Shown here: positions 52,733 to 60,928 of the stretch, piece after piece
Position numbering within the stretch: position 1 is the stretch's first letter
How the letters are laid out: every line of letters begins with the position of its first letter
Origin: Salipiger profundus
GTDB taxonomy: Bacteria; Pseudomonadota; Alphaproteobacteria; Rhodobacterales; Rhodobacteraceae
DNA length: 64,000 bases
Reading direction: 5' to 3'
Assembly (NCBI RefSeq): GCF_001969385.1
Contig: NZ_CP014796.1
Coordinates: 1,257,501-1,321,500 of the forward strand
Notes under the pieces: model-generated
The model's database searches: none
Told to the model about the DNA's origin: nothing
The model's input: only the letters and a program-made list of their open reading frames with translations
Position numbers and translations under genes: made by a program

Positions 52733-53224
52733 CTACGATGTTTGCGGCTGGGCCGCAAGATTGCCCGGGCGCATTCCGAGCGTGCAGCGCTGTTCCGGCG
52801 CGAGAATGTCCATAAGCGGGGCATTGTCGCAGACCAGCGCGTCGAGCGTGATCGGATCGAGCGTCGCGTAGAAGGCGCTGGCCGCGTCGGTCAGCGCGAT
52901 GCGCAGGCGGCAGGCGTCGGTCAGCGGGCAGGTGTTGTCGACATCGGCGAAGCATTCGGCCAGCGGCACCGGCGCCTCGAGCGCGCGGAACACGTCGCCG
53001 ATGCGGATCTGGTCGGCCGGCCGGGACAGTTCGAGCCCGCCGTTGCGGCCCCGCTGGGTGTGCAGGTAGCCGAGCTGCGCCAGCTGGTTGATGACCTGCG
53101 CGAGGTGGTTCTCGGACGCGTTGCATCGCCGCGCGATCTCGGCTTTTGTGACGAGACGACCGGCATTGGCGGCACAATGCATCAGTACGCGGACGGCGAT
53201 ATTGGTTCTCTTGGTGACGCGCAC
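52733..53224 (-). CDS. Rrf2-family regulator (NsrR-like)
   Basis: A 163-residue Rrf2 protein starting at GTG 53224 (GAGGG site 8 bases upstream). The winged helix-turn-helix (TNIAVRVLMHCAAN; CNASENHLAQVINQLAQLGYL) is followed by three cysteines C91, C99 and C105 (AECFADVDNTCPLTDACR), a cluster-binding pattern like NsrR, the nitric-oxide sensor. It is in line with and immediately upstream of the glycine riboswitch-gcv operon. It may repress its own transcript and thus affect gcv. IscR or RirA-type function is less likely but not excluded. Confidence 0.87.
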   Translation of the reverse strand: MRVTKRTNIAVRVLMHCAANAGRLVTKAEIARRCNASENHLAQVINQLAQLGYLHTQRGRNGGLELSRPADQIRIGDVFRALEAPVPLAECFADVDNTCPLTDACRLRIALTDAASAFYATLDPITLDALVCDNAPLMDILAPEQRCTLGMRPGNLAAQPQTS

Positions 53225-53268
53225 GGGGCTGCCCTCGGTTTCGAAATGTCGCGAATTTCATACATGAT

Positions 53269-53297
53269 CCGGCAAATGCCGGTTTGACATACATCAA
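53269..53297. promoter_or_regulatory. Candidate FNR/Nnr-type box and dyad between the NsrR-like and GGCT genes
   Basis: TTGAC-ATAC-ATCAA (53284-53297) matches the FNR/Dnr/Nnr consensus TTGAT-N4-ATCAA with one mismatch. Next to it is a dyad CCGGCA-AA-TGCCGG (53269-53282). They lie 60-73 bases before the GTG of the NsrR-like gene. A role in oxygen or nitric-oxide control is inferred. Confidence 0.5.
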
Positions 53298-53311
53298 TCG
53301 AACGACGGAAC

Positions 53312-53884
53312 ATGATCTCCAACAGCGCTTTCTTCTTCGGATACGGCTCACTCGTGAACCGGATGACACATGGTTTCACCCCCGCCCACACCGCCCGCGC
53401 CCGCGGCTGGCGCCGCGCATGGCGGTTCACCGCGGATCGGCAGGTGGCCTACCTCACCGCCGTGCCCGACCCCGCCTGCGAGATCGAAGGGCTCATCGCG
53501 CAGGTGCCACCCGATGGCTGGGCCGCGCTCGACCTGCGCGAACAGGCCTACGAACGGCGCGACGCGGCGGGCTGCGTGCAGCACGCCGCCGACGGCGTGG
53601 ACCAGCTTGCGATCTACGCCATCGCACCGCAGAACCACTTCCCGCCCGACGACGCGCACCCGGTGCTCCTGAGCTACCTCGACGTGGTCATACAGGGCTA
53701 CCTGTCCGAGTTCGGCGAGGCCGGAGCCGAGCGGTTCTTCGACACCACCACCGGCTGGGAGGCGCCGATCCTCGATGACCGGGCCGATCCGCAGTATCCG
53801 CGCGCGCAGCAGCTCGACGATGCCGAGCGGGCCTTTGTCGACCGCAGGCTCGACGGGCTGCGGTGCCGACGGGTCGCGGCATGA
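53312..53884 (+). CDS. Gamma-glutamylcyclotransferase-like protein
   Basis: A 190-residue protein of the GGCT/AIG2 superfamily, recognised by the N-terminal FFFGYGSLVNR loop that binds gamma-glutamyl substrates. Such enzymes can break down gamma-glutamyl compounds such as glutathione, but many members have unproven substrates. The expected catalytic glutamate is probably E87 in REQAYERRD. It overlaps the DUF2254 gene by ATGA and is divergent from the NsrR-like regulator. Confidence 0.8.
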   Translation: MISNSAFFFGYGSLVNRMTHGFTPAHTARARGWRRAWRFTADRQVAYLTAVPDPACEIEGLIAQVPPDGWAALDLREQAYERRDAAGCVQHAADGVDQLAIYAIAPQNHFPPDDAHPVLLSYLDVVIQGYLSEFGEAGAERFFDTTTGWEAPILDDRADPQYPRAQQLDDAERAFVDRRLDGLRCRRVAA

Positions 53885-55113
53885 GGCTGTCGAAAACCCT
53901 GCTTCTGGTGAAGCGGGTGGCCCGCAATCTCGCGGCACGGGTGGTCTTCGGCGCGGTGCTGGCGCTGGCGATGGCGTTCCTCTCGCCGCTGATCGAACCG
54001 CTGCTGCCGTCGCGCTGGACCGAGCAGGTCAAGCCCGATGCGGTGATCCCGATCCTGACGATCCTTGCCACCACCATGCTCACGGTGACGACCTTTTCGC
54101 TGTCGGTGATGGTGCAGGCCTTCCAGACCGCCGCGAGCCAGGCCACGCCGCGCGCCTACCGGCTGCACCTCGAGGACACCACGACCCAGACCGTGCTTGC
54201 CACATTCACCGGGGCGTTTCTCTACGCGCTGACCGCGCTGGTGATGTTCCGGGCCGACCTCTACGCGCCCGACACCGCCATCGTGATCCTCGGCGTGACG
54301 GTGCTGGTGATCGGCGCCATCGTCCTCGCCATCCTGCGCTGGATCGAGCACCTGAGCCGCCTCGGCAGCATGGACGACACGCTGGCGATGGTGGAACGAC
54401 AGGCGCGCGAGGCGCTGGAACGGGCGATGCAGCAGCCCGCGTTCGGCGGCGTGCCGCTCGACGCCGACCCCGAACTGCCCGAGAGCGCCGTGCCGGTCCC
54501 CGCGCCCTCGGGCGGCTACATCCAGTTCGTCGACGTCGAGGCGCTGCACGGGATCCTCGCCGAGCGTGGCGGCCATATCACCGTGACCAGCGCGCCGGGG
54601 CAACACGTGGTGAAGGGCGCCCCGGTCGCCTGGCTGATCGAGGGCGCGGGCGAGGACCTGGACCAGATCACGGACTGCTTCACCATCGGCAGCATCCGCA
54701 CGCCCGAGCAGGATTCACGCTTCGGCATCGTGGTTCTGAGCGAAGTGGCCGCGCGGGCGCTGTCTCCGGGGATCAACGACCCGGGCACCGCCATCGACGT
54801 GATCCACCGGCTGACACGGCTGCTGCACGAGATTGGCGCCCCGAGCGGTTCGCCCCCGGAGTTTCCCCGGGTGGAGCTTCCGACCGTGAGAGCCGCCGAT
54901 GTCGTCGAGGACGGATTCGCGTCGCTCATCCGGGCAGGCGCCGGCCACCCGGAGGTGATCGGCGCGGCGGTCGAGGCGCTGCGCACGCTCGAAGGCGCGG
55001 ATTGGCCGGGAATGGCGCAGGCGGCGCGCCGGATGCAGGGCTACGCGCTGCGCCACGTCAAGGATGCGCTGAGCGTCACTGACGACCGCGACGGGCTCGC
55101 CCACGAAATCTGA
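53881..55113 (+). CDS. DUF2254 membrane protein
   Basis: A 410-residue predicted inner-membrane protein with four helices in the first third (about 18-38, 58-82, 110-130, 136-160), then a soluble region containing SPGINDPGTAIDVIHRL, typical of DUF2254. No biochemical function is known for the family. It is coupled to the GGCT-like gene (ATGA), and a strong palindrome follows. Confidence 0.85.
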   Translation: MRLSKTLLLVKRVARNLAARVVFGAVLALAMAFLSPLIEPLLPSRWTEQVKPDAVIPILTILATTMLTVTTFSLSVMVQAFQTAASQATPRAYRLHLEDTTTQTVLATFTGAFLYALTALVMFRADLYAPDTAIVILGVTVLVIGAIVLAILRWIEHLSRLGSMDDTLAMVERQAREALERAMQQPAFGGVPLDADPELPESAVPVPAPSGGYIQFVDVEALHGILAERGGHITVTSAPGQHVVKGAPVAWLIEGAGEDLDQITDCFTIGSIRTPEQDSRFGIVVLSEVAARALSPGINDPGTAIDVIHRLTRLLHEIGAPSGSPPEFPRVELPTVRAADVVEDGFASLIRAGAGHPEVIGAAVEALRTLEGADWPGMAQAARRMQGYALRHVKDALSVTDDRDGLAHEI

Positions 55114-55143
55114 CCGTCTCGATCCAGCGGCCCCCGGGGCGGA

Positions 55144-55167
55144 AAGATTTTTCGTCCGAAAAATCTT
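55144..55167. terminator. Palindromic convergent terminator
   Basis: AAGATTTTTCG (55144-55154) pairs with CGAAAAATCTT (55157-55167), a 24-base palindrome with T-runs usable on both strands, between DUF2254 and gltX, which converge. Similar GATTTTTCG palindromes recur in Rhodobacterales genomes, from memory. Confidence 0.7.
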
Positions 55168-55213
55168 GCGCCCCTGCCGCCGGGCAGCCCGGGGGTGCCC
55201 CGGGCGTGGCGGC

Positions 55214-56551
55214 TCAGCCCTTGGCGAGCGCGCGGGCCGGCACCTTGTCGAGCAGCGGCATGACGTCGGCCATCTCGGGGCCCCGCTCGAGCCCGGTCAG
55301 CGCCTTGCGCAGCGGCATGAACAGGCCCTTGCCCTTGCGGCCGGTCTGTTCCTTCACCGCCTTGGTCCACGCGCCCCAGGTCTCGCGGGTGAACGGCCCC
55401 TCGGGCAGGATCGACATCGCCTCGGCGACGAAATCGCGGTCCTCGTCGGCCACCACCGGATCGGCACCGTCACGGAAGAGCTCCCACCAGCCGGCAAGAT
55501 CCTTGCGGGTGGTGATGTTGTCGCGGGTGACCGACCAGAACAGCTCGGCCTTGTCGGCGGGCACGCCCAGCGCCGCAATATCGTCGGCCACCGCGTCGAG
55601 CGGCAGTGCGTGCAGCTTGCGCGCGGTCAGCGGGTAGAGGTCGTTCACGTCGAACTTGGTCGGCGCGGAGCCGAACTGCGACAGCTCGAAGCCCTCGGCG
55701 ATCTCGTCGAGAGAGGTCCGCAGCTCGACGGGCTGGCTCGAGCCCAGCCGCGCCATCAGCGACAGCAGCGCCTCGGGCTCGACGCCCGACTCGCGCAGGT
55801 CGCGGATCGACAGAACGCCAAGCCGCTTGGAGAGCGATTCGCCCTGCGGGCCCGTGAGCAGCGAGTGGTGAGCGAAGGTCGGCACGCTGCCGCCCAGCGC
55901 GTTGATGATCTGGATCTGGGTCGCGGTGTTGGTGACGTGGTCCGAGCCGCGCACCACGTGCGTCACGCCCATCTCGGTATCGTCGACCACCGAGGCCAGC
56001 GTGTAGAGGATCTGGCCGTCGCCGCGGATCAGCACCGGATCCGAGACGCTCGCAGCGTCGATCGAGATGTCTCCGAGGATGCCGTCGGTCCACTCGATCC
56101 GCTCCTGGTCGAGCTTGAACCGCCAGACGCCGTCGCCGCGCTCGGCCCGGAGCGCCGCCTTCTCGTCGTCGGAAAGCGCAAGCGCCGCACGGTCATAGAC
56201 CGGCGGGCGGCCCATGTTCAGCTGCTTCTTGCGCTTCAGGTCTAGCTCGGTCGGGGTTTCCCATGCCTCGTAGAACCGACCGATCTCGCGCAGCGTTTCG
56301 GCGGCGGCGTGGTAGCGGTCGAGCCGCTCGCTCTGCCGCTCGATACGGTCCCATGTCAGCCCCAGCCACTCGAGGTCGCGCTTGATGCCATCGACATACT
56401 CTTCCTTGCTGCGCTCGGGATCGGTGTCGTCGATCCGCAGAATGAAGGTGCCGCCGGCCTTGCGGGCGATCAGGTAGTTGAACAGCGCCGTGCGGAGGTT
56501 GCCCACGTGGATGTGGCCGGTGGGCGAAGGGGCAAAACGGGTGACGGTCAT
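55214..56551 (-). CDS. gltX: Glutamyl-tRNA synthetase
   Basis: A 445-residue class I synthetase that charges tRNA with glutamate. The N-terminal APSPTGHIHVGNLRTAL contains the HIGH-equivalent (HIHVG), and SLSKRLGVLSIRDL is the KMSKS-equivalent loop. The C-terminal helical anticodon-binding region is complete. Alphaproteobacteria often have two GltX copies; this appears to be the shorter type, and whether it also makes Glu-tRNA-Gln cannot be told. ATG at 56551; upstream, divergent from the PfkB kinase gene. Confidence 0.94.
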   Translation of the reverse strand: MTVTRFAPSPTGHIHVGNLRTALFNYLIARKAGGTFILRIDDTDPERSKEEYVDGIKRDLEWLGLTWDRIERQSERLDRYHAAAETLREIGRFYEAWETPTELDLKRKKQLNMGRPPVYDRAALALSDDEKAALRAERGDGVWRFKLDQERIEWTDGILGDISIDAASVSDPVLIRGDGQILYTLASVVDDTEMGVTHVVRGSDHVTNTATQIQIINALGGSVPTFAHHSLLTGPQGESLSKRLGVLSIRDLRESGVEPEALLSLMARLGSSQPVELRTSLDEIAEGFELSQFGSAPTKFDVNDLYPLTARKLHALPLDAVADDIAALGVPADKAELFWSVTRDNITTRKDLAGWWELFRDGADPVVADEDRDFVAEAMSILPEGPFTRETWGAWTKAVKEQTGRKGKGLFMPLRKALTGLERGPEMADVMPLLDKVPARALAKG

Positions 56552-56653
56552 GGGGAGGCTCCTGCTTACGCGCAGGGCACTTCCCACAAGCGCGTTCATT
56601 TGTCCAGTTCCGGCCTCTTGGCGAACGCCGCAGGCGGTGCCATTGTGCCGCTC

Positions 56654-57607
56654 ATGAAGGACATTCTGACCGTCACGCTCAATCCCGCACTCGACCTTTC
56701 CACCGCGACCGACCGGGTCATCGCGGGGCCCAAGCTGCGCTGCGATCCGGTCGCCGTCGACCCCGGCGGCGGCGGCATCAACGTGGCGCGCGTCGTGCAG
56801 GCGCTCGGCGGCCGCGCACGGGCCTTCGTGGCGCTCGCCGGCCCCAGCGGCATGCGGCTCGAGGCGGCACTGGCCGATCACGGCATCCCGCTGGTGCGGA
56901 TGAAGGCACCGGACGAGACCCGCGAGAGCTTCGCCGTGCACGACCGCCACTCCGGCGAGCAGTTCCGCTTCGTGATGCCCGGGCCGCAATGGGCCGAGTC
57001 CGATGTGGCCGAGGCCCTGCAGGCCATCGCCTCGGCGGTGCCCGAGGGCGGCATCCTCGTCCTGAGCGGCAGCCAGCCGCCCGGCGTGTCGGTGGACTTC
57101 GCGACCCGTCTCTGCGAGGCGCTCGCCCCCCGCAACGCCCATGTCATCGTCGACACCTCGGGCGAGGCGCTGGCCTATCTCGCCGAGGGCACCTCCCCCG
57201 CGCCGGCGGTGCTGCGCATGGACCACGTCGAGGCCGAAGAGCTGGCCGGACGGCCGCTGGTCACGCGGCTCGAGTCGGCGCAGTTCGCCGCCGAGCTGGT
57301 GGCACGCGGCGCCGCGGAACGGGTCATCGTGGCGCGCGGACCCGACGGGTCGGTCATGGCCGGCCCCGACGGGCTGACACAGGTGAGCGCCGCCGCCGTC
57401 TCGGTGGTCTCGGCGGTGGGCGCGGGCGACAGCTTCGTCGGCGCCTATGCCCATGCCATCGCCAGCGGCGTCGGCGCCCCCGAGGCGCTGGCTCTTGGCG
57501 CGGCAGCCGCAAGTGCCACGGTCACCACCCCCGGCACCTCGCTCTGCACCTCCGAGATGGTCTCGGACCTGCTGCCGCAATGCGGCGCGAGCGAGATCCT
57601 GCAGTAA
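56654..57607 (+). CDS. PfkB-family hexose kinase (1-phosphofructokinase type)
   Basis: A 317-residue PfkB/ribokinase-fold kinase. It opens with the 1-phosphofructokinase-like ILTVTLNPALDLST and DPGGGGINVARV, and closes with the ATP-site motif SAVGAGDSFVGAY holding the catalytic aspartate. Likely substrates are fructose-1-phosphate, tagatose-6-phosphate or fructose-6-phosphate (PfkB-type). No PTS genes are adjacent, so a fructose-PTS role is unsupported. ATG at 56654, divergent from gltX. Confidence 0.88.
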   Translation: MKDILTVTLNPALDLSTATDRVIAGPKLRCDPVAVDPGGGGINVARVVQALGGRARAFVALAGPSGMRLEAALADHGIPLVRMKAPDETRESFAVHDRHSGEQFRFVMPGPQWAESDVAEALQAIASAVPEGGILVLSGSQPPGVSVDFATRLCEALAPRNAHVIVDTSGEALAYLAEGTSPAPAVLRMDHVEAEELAGRPLVTRLESAQFAAELVARGAAERVIVARGPDGSVMAGPDGLTQVSAAAVSVVSAVGAGDSFVGAYAHAIASGVGAPEALALGAAAASATVTTPGTSLCTSEMVSDLLPQCGASEILQ

Positions 57608-57789
57608 CCCTGCGGGCGCGCCCTCGCGGGGCTCGATACGCCCCCCGGCCGAAGAACCGCCCCCCGGGGCGGACGGCCCATTTCGCGCAAATGTCATTTC
57701 CCCGTTTCTGGCCGGACGACAGGAACGGGCTAGGTCTGGCCCATCATCAAAGGCCGGCCCCGAGCCGAAACGACAGGAGGGAAGACCAC

Positions 57790-58719
57790 ATGACCAATCA
57801 ACCGACATTCACCCGTCGCGCCGCCCTTGCGGGCGCAGCCACCATTCCGTTCGCCGCCACGGTGGCCGGCAGCGCCAGCGCGCAACCCGCGATGCAGGAT
57901 GCGCAGGTGCCGCGCGTCTACCGCGTGATGCTCGGCGATTTCGAGGTCAACGTGCTGATGGCCGGGACCGCGACCCGCGAGGACCCGCATTCGATCTTCG
58001 GACTGAACGTTTCGGACGAGACCTTCCAGCAGGTCTCGGACGATGCCATGATCCCGACTGACAAGGCACAGTTCTTCTTCACGCCGACGCTGGTGAACAC
58101 CGGCGCCGAGCTGATCCTCTTCGACACCGGCCTTGCGCCCGACGCGATCGTCGCGGCGGTCGAGGCTGCGGGATATTCCGCCGAGGACGTGACCCACGTG
58201 GTCATCACCCACATGCACGGCGACCACGTCGGCGGCCTGACCGGCGGCGACGGGCCGACCTTCGCCAACGCGCAGCACGTCACCGGGCAGCAGGAATACG
58301 ACCACTGGTCGAGCACCGACAGCGACGCCTTCGCCAACAAGATCGCGCCGCTCGAGGATCAGTTCACCTTCATCGGCGACGACGAGAGCATCGCCTCGGG
58401 CGTGACCTCGATGCTTGCGCCGGGCCACACGCCCGGGCACATGTGCTTCATGCTCGAGAGCGGCGACCAGAAGCTGCTGCTGGCCGCCGACCTTGCCAAC
58501 CACTACGTCTGGTCGCTGGCCTATCCCGACTGGGAAGTGTCCTTCGACTCCGACAAGGCGCAGGCCGCCGAGACCCGCCGCAAGGTGCTGGGCATGCTGG
58601 CCGAGGAGAAGATCCCCTTCATCGGCTACCACATGCCCTTCCCTGCCGTGGGCTTCGTCGAGACCCGCGAGGACGGCTTCCGCTACGTGCCGCACAGCTA
58701 CCAGTTGATGCTGGGCTGA
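57790..58719 (+). CDS. Exported MBL-fold metallohydrolase (Tat leader)
   Basis: A 309-residue exported hydrolase with a twin-arginine leader (FTRRAALAGA, cut near ASAQPA) and the metallo-beta-lactamase zinc motif THMHGDH (H141, H143, D145, H146), with further ligands in PGHTPGH and GYHMPFP. It resembles lactonase/quorum-quenching-like and other broad MBL enzymes. Its substrate is unknown. It stands alone between the PfkB gene and a strong terminator. Confidence 0.88.
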   Translation: MTNQPTFTRRAALAGAATIPFAATVAGSASAQPAMQDAQVPRVYRVMLGDFEVNVLMAGTATREDPHSIFGLNVSDETFQQVSDDAMIPTDKAQFFFTPTLVNTGAELILFDTGLAPDAIVAAVEAAGYSAEDVTHVVITHMHGDHVGGLTGGDGPTFANAQHVTGQQEYDHWSSTDSDAFANKIAPLEDQFTFIGDDESIASGVTSMLAPGHTPGHMCFMLESGDQKLLLAADLANHYVWSLAYPDWEVSFDSDKAQAAETRRKVLGMLAEEKIPFIGYHMPFPAVGFVETREDGFRYVPHSYQLMLG

Positions 58720-58740
58720 ACGGAACGACCATGCCACGAG

Positions 58741-58776
58741 AAGGGCGGGTGCGGCCAGAGGGCCGCACCCGCCCTT
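58741..58776. terminator. Strong convergent hairpin terminator
   Basis: A perfect 16-base stem (58741-58756 with 58761-58776) with AGAG loop, followed by TCTCG on the plus strand. It separates the MBL hydrolase gene from the convergent oxygenase gene. Confidence 0.85.
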
Positions 58777-58788
58777 TCTCGTCACGCC

Positions 58789-59340
58789 TCAGCGGAAGCC
58801 GGGCCCGTGCGCCCAGATCGTCAGCGAGTGCCGCGCGCCCTCTTCGACGGGTGTCACCCGGTGCAGCAGGAACGACGGAAACAGCGTGGCGCTGCCACGC
58901 TCGCGCGACGCCTCGACCGTGTGGGCCGAGGGCATGACCTCGAGCGCGCCGCCCCGGTAGGCATCGGCGTCGGACAGCTGCACCACCATCGTGAGCTTGC
59001 GCCGGCCCGCGAGTCGGCCGTCGCCGATGTCGGCATGCCAGCCGAAGTGCCCCTGCCGCTCGGCGCCGTAGCGGGCGACCTGCGCGCTTTCGTCGAAGCC
59101 GTCGAGATCGAAGCCGTAGACCTCGCGGTTGGCCTCGCGCACCACCTCGATGATGCGCTCCATGATCCAGCCGGTATCGGGCAGATCGTCGATCCAGACC
59201 AGATCGGCGCGCCGCAGGTTGTGGTCGCGATTGCGACCGACAAGGCGGGCGTCGGCGCTCTCGGCGGCCTTGGTGATGTCGATGATGCGGGCGCAGTCTG
59301 CCTCGGAGAAGGCGGCGGGGATCCGGTGAACGGTCAGCAT
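58789..59340 (-). CDS. 2-oxoglutarate/Fe(II)-dependent oxygenase (PKHD type)
   Basis: A 183-residue double-stranded beta-helix oxygenase. The iron ligands are H102 and D104 (WHADIGD) and H160 (LLHRV), and the 2-oxoglutarate-binding arginine is R170 (GARHSLTIW). PKHD-type enzymes hydroxylate protein or small-molecule targets; the substrate is not predictable here. The ATG at 59340 is preferred, since the longer frame to 59451 has no family resemblance. Confidence 0.88.
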   Translation of the reverse strand: MLTVHRIPAAFSEADCARIIDITKAAESADARLVGRNRDHNLRRADLVWIDDLPDTGWIMERIIEVVREANREVYGFDLDGFDESAQVARYGAERQGHFGWHADIGDGRLAGRRKLTMVVQLSDADAYRGGALEVMPSAHTVEASRERGSATLFPSFLLHRVTPVEEGARHSLTIWAHGPGFR

Positions 59341-59466
59341 GGTCGGGCTCTCGATGGAGGGAACACGCTGCCATAACGCGTCTGTCGCGCCATGCTGCGC
59401 CGAAAACGACAGGGCGGTCCGGAAACGACCTTTTCCCGCGCTCCCGCGCACGCCATATCAGGGCGC

Positions 59467-59856
59467 ATGACCGACCCGGATATTGCCAGTTTCGAAGCCA
59501 TGGCGCGCCGCGCCGTCGAGAGCTTTCCGCAGCCCTTCCGCGCCAGCGCCGAGGACGTGCTGCTCGAGGTCGTCGACTGGCCGCCCGAGGAGATCCTGCG
59601 CGACATGCAGATCCGCGACCCGCTCGACCTGACCGGGCTTTACGAGGGCATCCCGATGACCGAGCGCGCGATCAGCGCGCCCTCGCCGTGGCCTGACCGG
59701 GTGTGGCTGTTCCGGCAGCCGATCCTGGCGGAATGGCGCGACCGCGGCGACATCGAGCTCGAGGACCTCGTGGTGCATGTCACCGTGCACGAGTTCGCGC
59801 ATCATTTCGGCTGGTCCGACGACGACATCGCCACCATCGACCGCTGGTGGGAGTAG
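59467..59856 (+). CDS. Zincin-like metallopeptidase domain protein
   Basis: A 129-residue single-domain protein with the zinc-binding HExxH motif HEFAH (108-112), of the short 'metallopeptidase family' common in alphaproteobacteria and actinobacteria (DUF1025-like). No leader is visible, so it is probably cytosolic. Substrate and activity unproven. ATG at 59467. Confidence 0.85.
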   Translation: MTDPDIASFEAMARRAVESFPQPFRASAEDVLLEVVDWPPEEILRDMQIRDPLDLTGLYEGIPMTERAISAPSPWPDRVWLFRQPILAEWRDRGDIELEDLVVHVTVHEFAHHFGWSDDDIATIDRWWE

Positions 59857-59882
59857 GCACCCGCCCCACGCGTCCGAATGGG

Positions 59883-60923
59883 TCAGCCCTCGTCGATGAT
59901 CGCCTGCATCCGCCGCACGAAGCGCTGCGGCCCGAGTTCGCCGAGCGCCGTCTCACGCGCGCCCTGCCCCAGCCGCTGCCGCAGCTCGGGGTCACCGATC
60001 AGCCGGTCGAGCGCCTTTGCCACCGTCTCGGGTCGGTGCGGATCGACCAGCAGGCCGCTTTCGCCTTCCGAAAGATAGCCCGCCGAGCCTGCCTCGACCG
60101 AGATCACCGGCACGCAGCCATAGGCCATCGCCTCGGCCGGGGCGAAGCCCAGCGGCTCGTCGAAGCTCGGCAGGATGCAGATGTCGGACGAGGCGTAGAG
60201 CGCGGGCATCTCGGAAAACGGGATCAGCCCACGCATGTCGATCCAGTCTTCGGCCTCGGACGACGCCTTGAGCGCGGCGAAATGCGCGCGGTCTTCCGGA
60301 GTGTCGAGCACCCGTTCCGAGCCGACCAGGATCAGTCTTGCCCGGCCCGCCCGACCGGCTTCGCGCATCGCATCGATCACGAGGTGCTGCATCTTGCGAC
60401 GCTGCCCAAGCTTGGCGACGCAGAGCACCGTGACCGGCCCGTCCCCGCTGCGCGCCGGCATCGGCGGCGGTGGATCGGTCACGACGGGCCACGGCAGGTA
60501 ACGCGCCCAGCGGTCAGGCGTTGCCTCCCCCAGCCCCGGATTCGCGGTGATTCGGCGGATCGGAAGGCCTTGTCGCCAGAGCAGGAAGCGGTGCGAAAGC
60601 GTCTCGTGCCGGTGCCACGGGTGCATGTCGTAGGACCAAAGCGCCGCCCCGGCGCGGCGCCCGATCTTCGCCAGCTGAACCCGCAGCTTCGCGGTGTTGC
60701 GAAGAAAGACGATGTCCGGCGAGAGCGCGTCCCAGGCCGTCTTCAGCGCAGACGTATCCGCGGGGTCGGGAAAGATCTGCGGCACCACGTGGCTGTGATC
60801 CTCCGCGCCGCCGCTACCGGAGGCCCAGACCGAAACCCGGGCGCCTGCATCGACCAGCGCCTTCGTCGCGAAGAAGAGGTTCGTGTGAAACCTCGGAACG
60901 ACGAAGAGGATGGTCGCCTGCAT
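59883..60923 (-). CDS. Glycosyltransferase, GT4-like
   Basis: A 346-residue GT-B glycosyltransferase. The C-terminal half has the GT4 pattern (PSFDEPLGFAPAEAMAYG with the EX7E glutamates, then SAGYLSEGESGLLVDP). It would transfer a sugar to a cell-envelope or exopolysaccharide acceptor. It starts 5 bases after nadE on the same strand; no other polysaccharide gene is nearby, so acceptor and sugar are unknown. Confidence 0.88.
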   Translation of the reverse strand: MQATILFVVPRFHTNLFFATKALVDAGARVSVWASGSGGAEDHSHVVPQIFPDPADTSALKTAWDALSPDIVFLRNTAKLRVQLAKIGRRAGAALWSYDMHPWHRHETLSHRFLLWRQGLPIRRITANPGLGEATPDRWARYLPWPVVTDPPPPMPARSGDGPVTVLCVAKLGQRRKMQHLVIDAMREAGRAGRARLILVGSERVLDTPEDRAHFAALKASSEAEDWIDMRGLIPFSEMPALYASSDICILPSFDEPLGFAPAEAMAYGCVPVISVEAGSAGYLSEGESGLLVDPHRPETVAKALDRLIGDPELRQRLGQGARETALGELGPQRFVRRMQAIIDEG

Positions 60924-60928
60924 GTCCG

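Noticed and set aside
58741..58776. Possible small RNA gene
   Set aside because: The perfect stem between two converging genes is adequately explained as a terminator.
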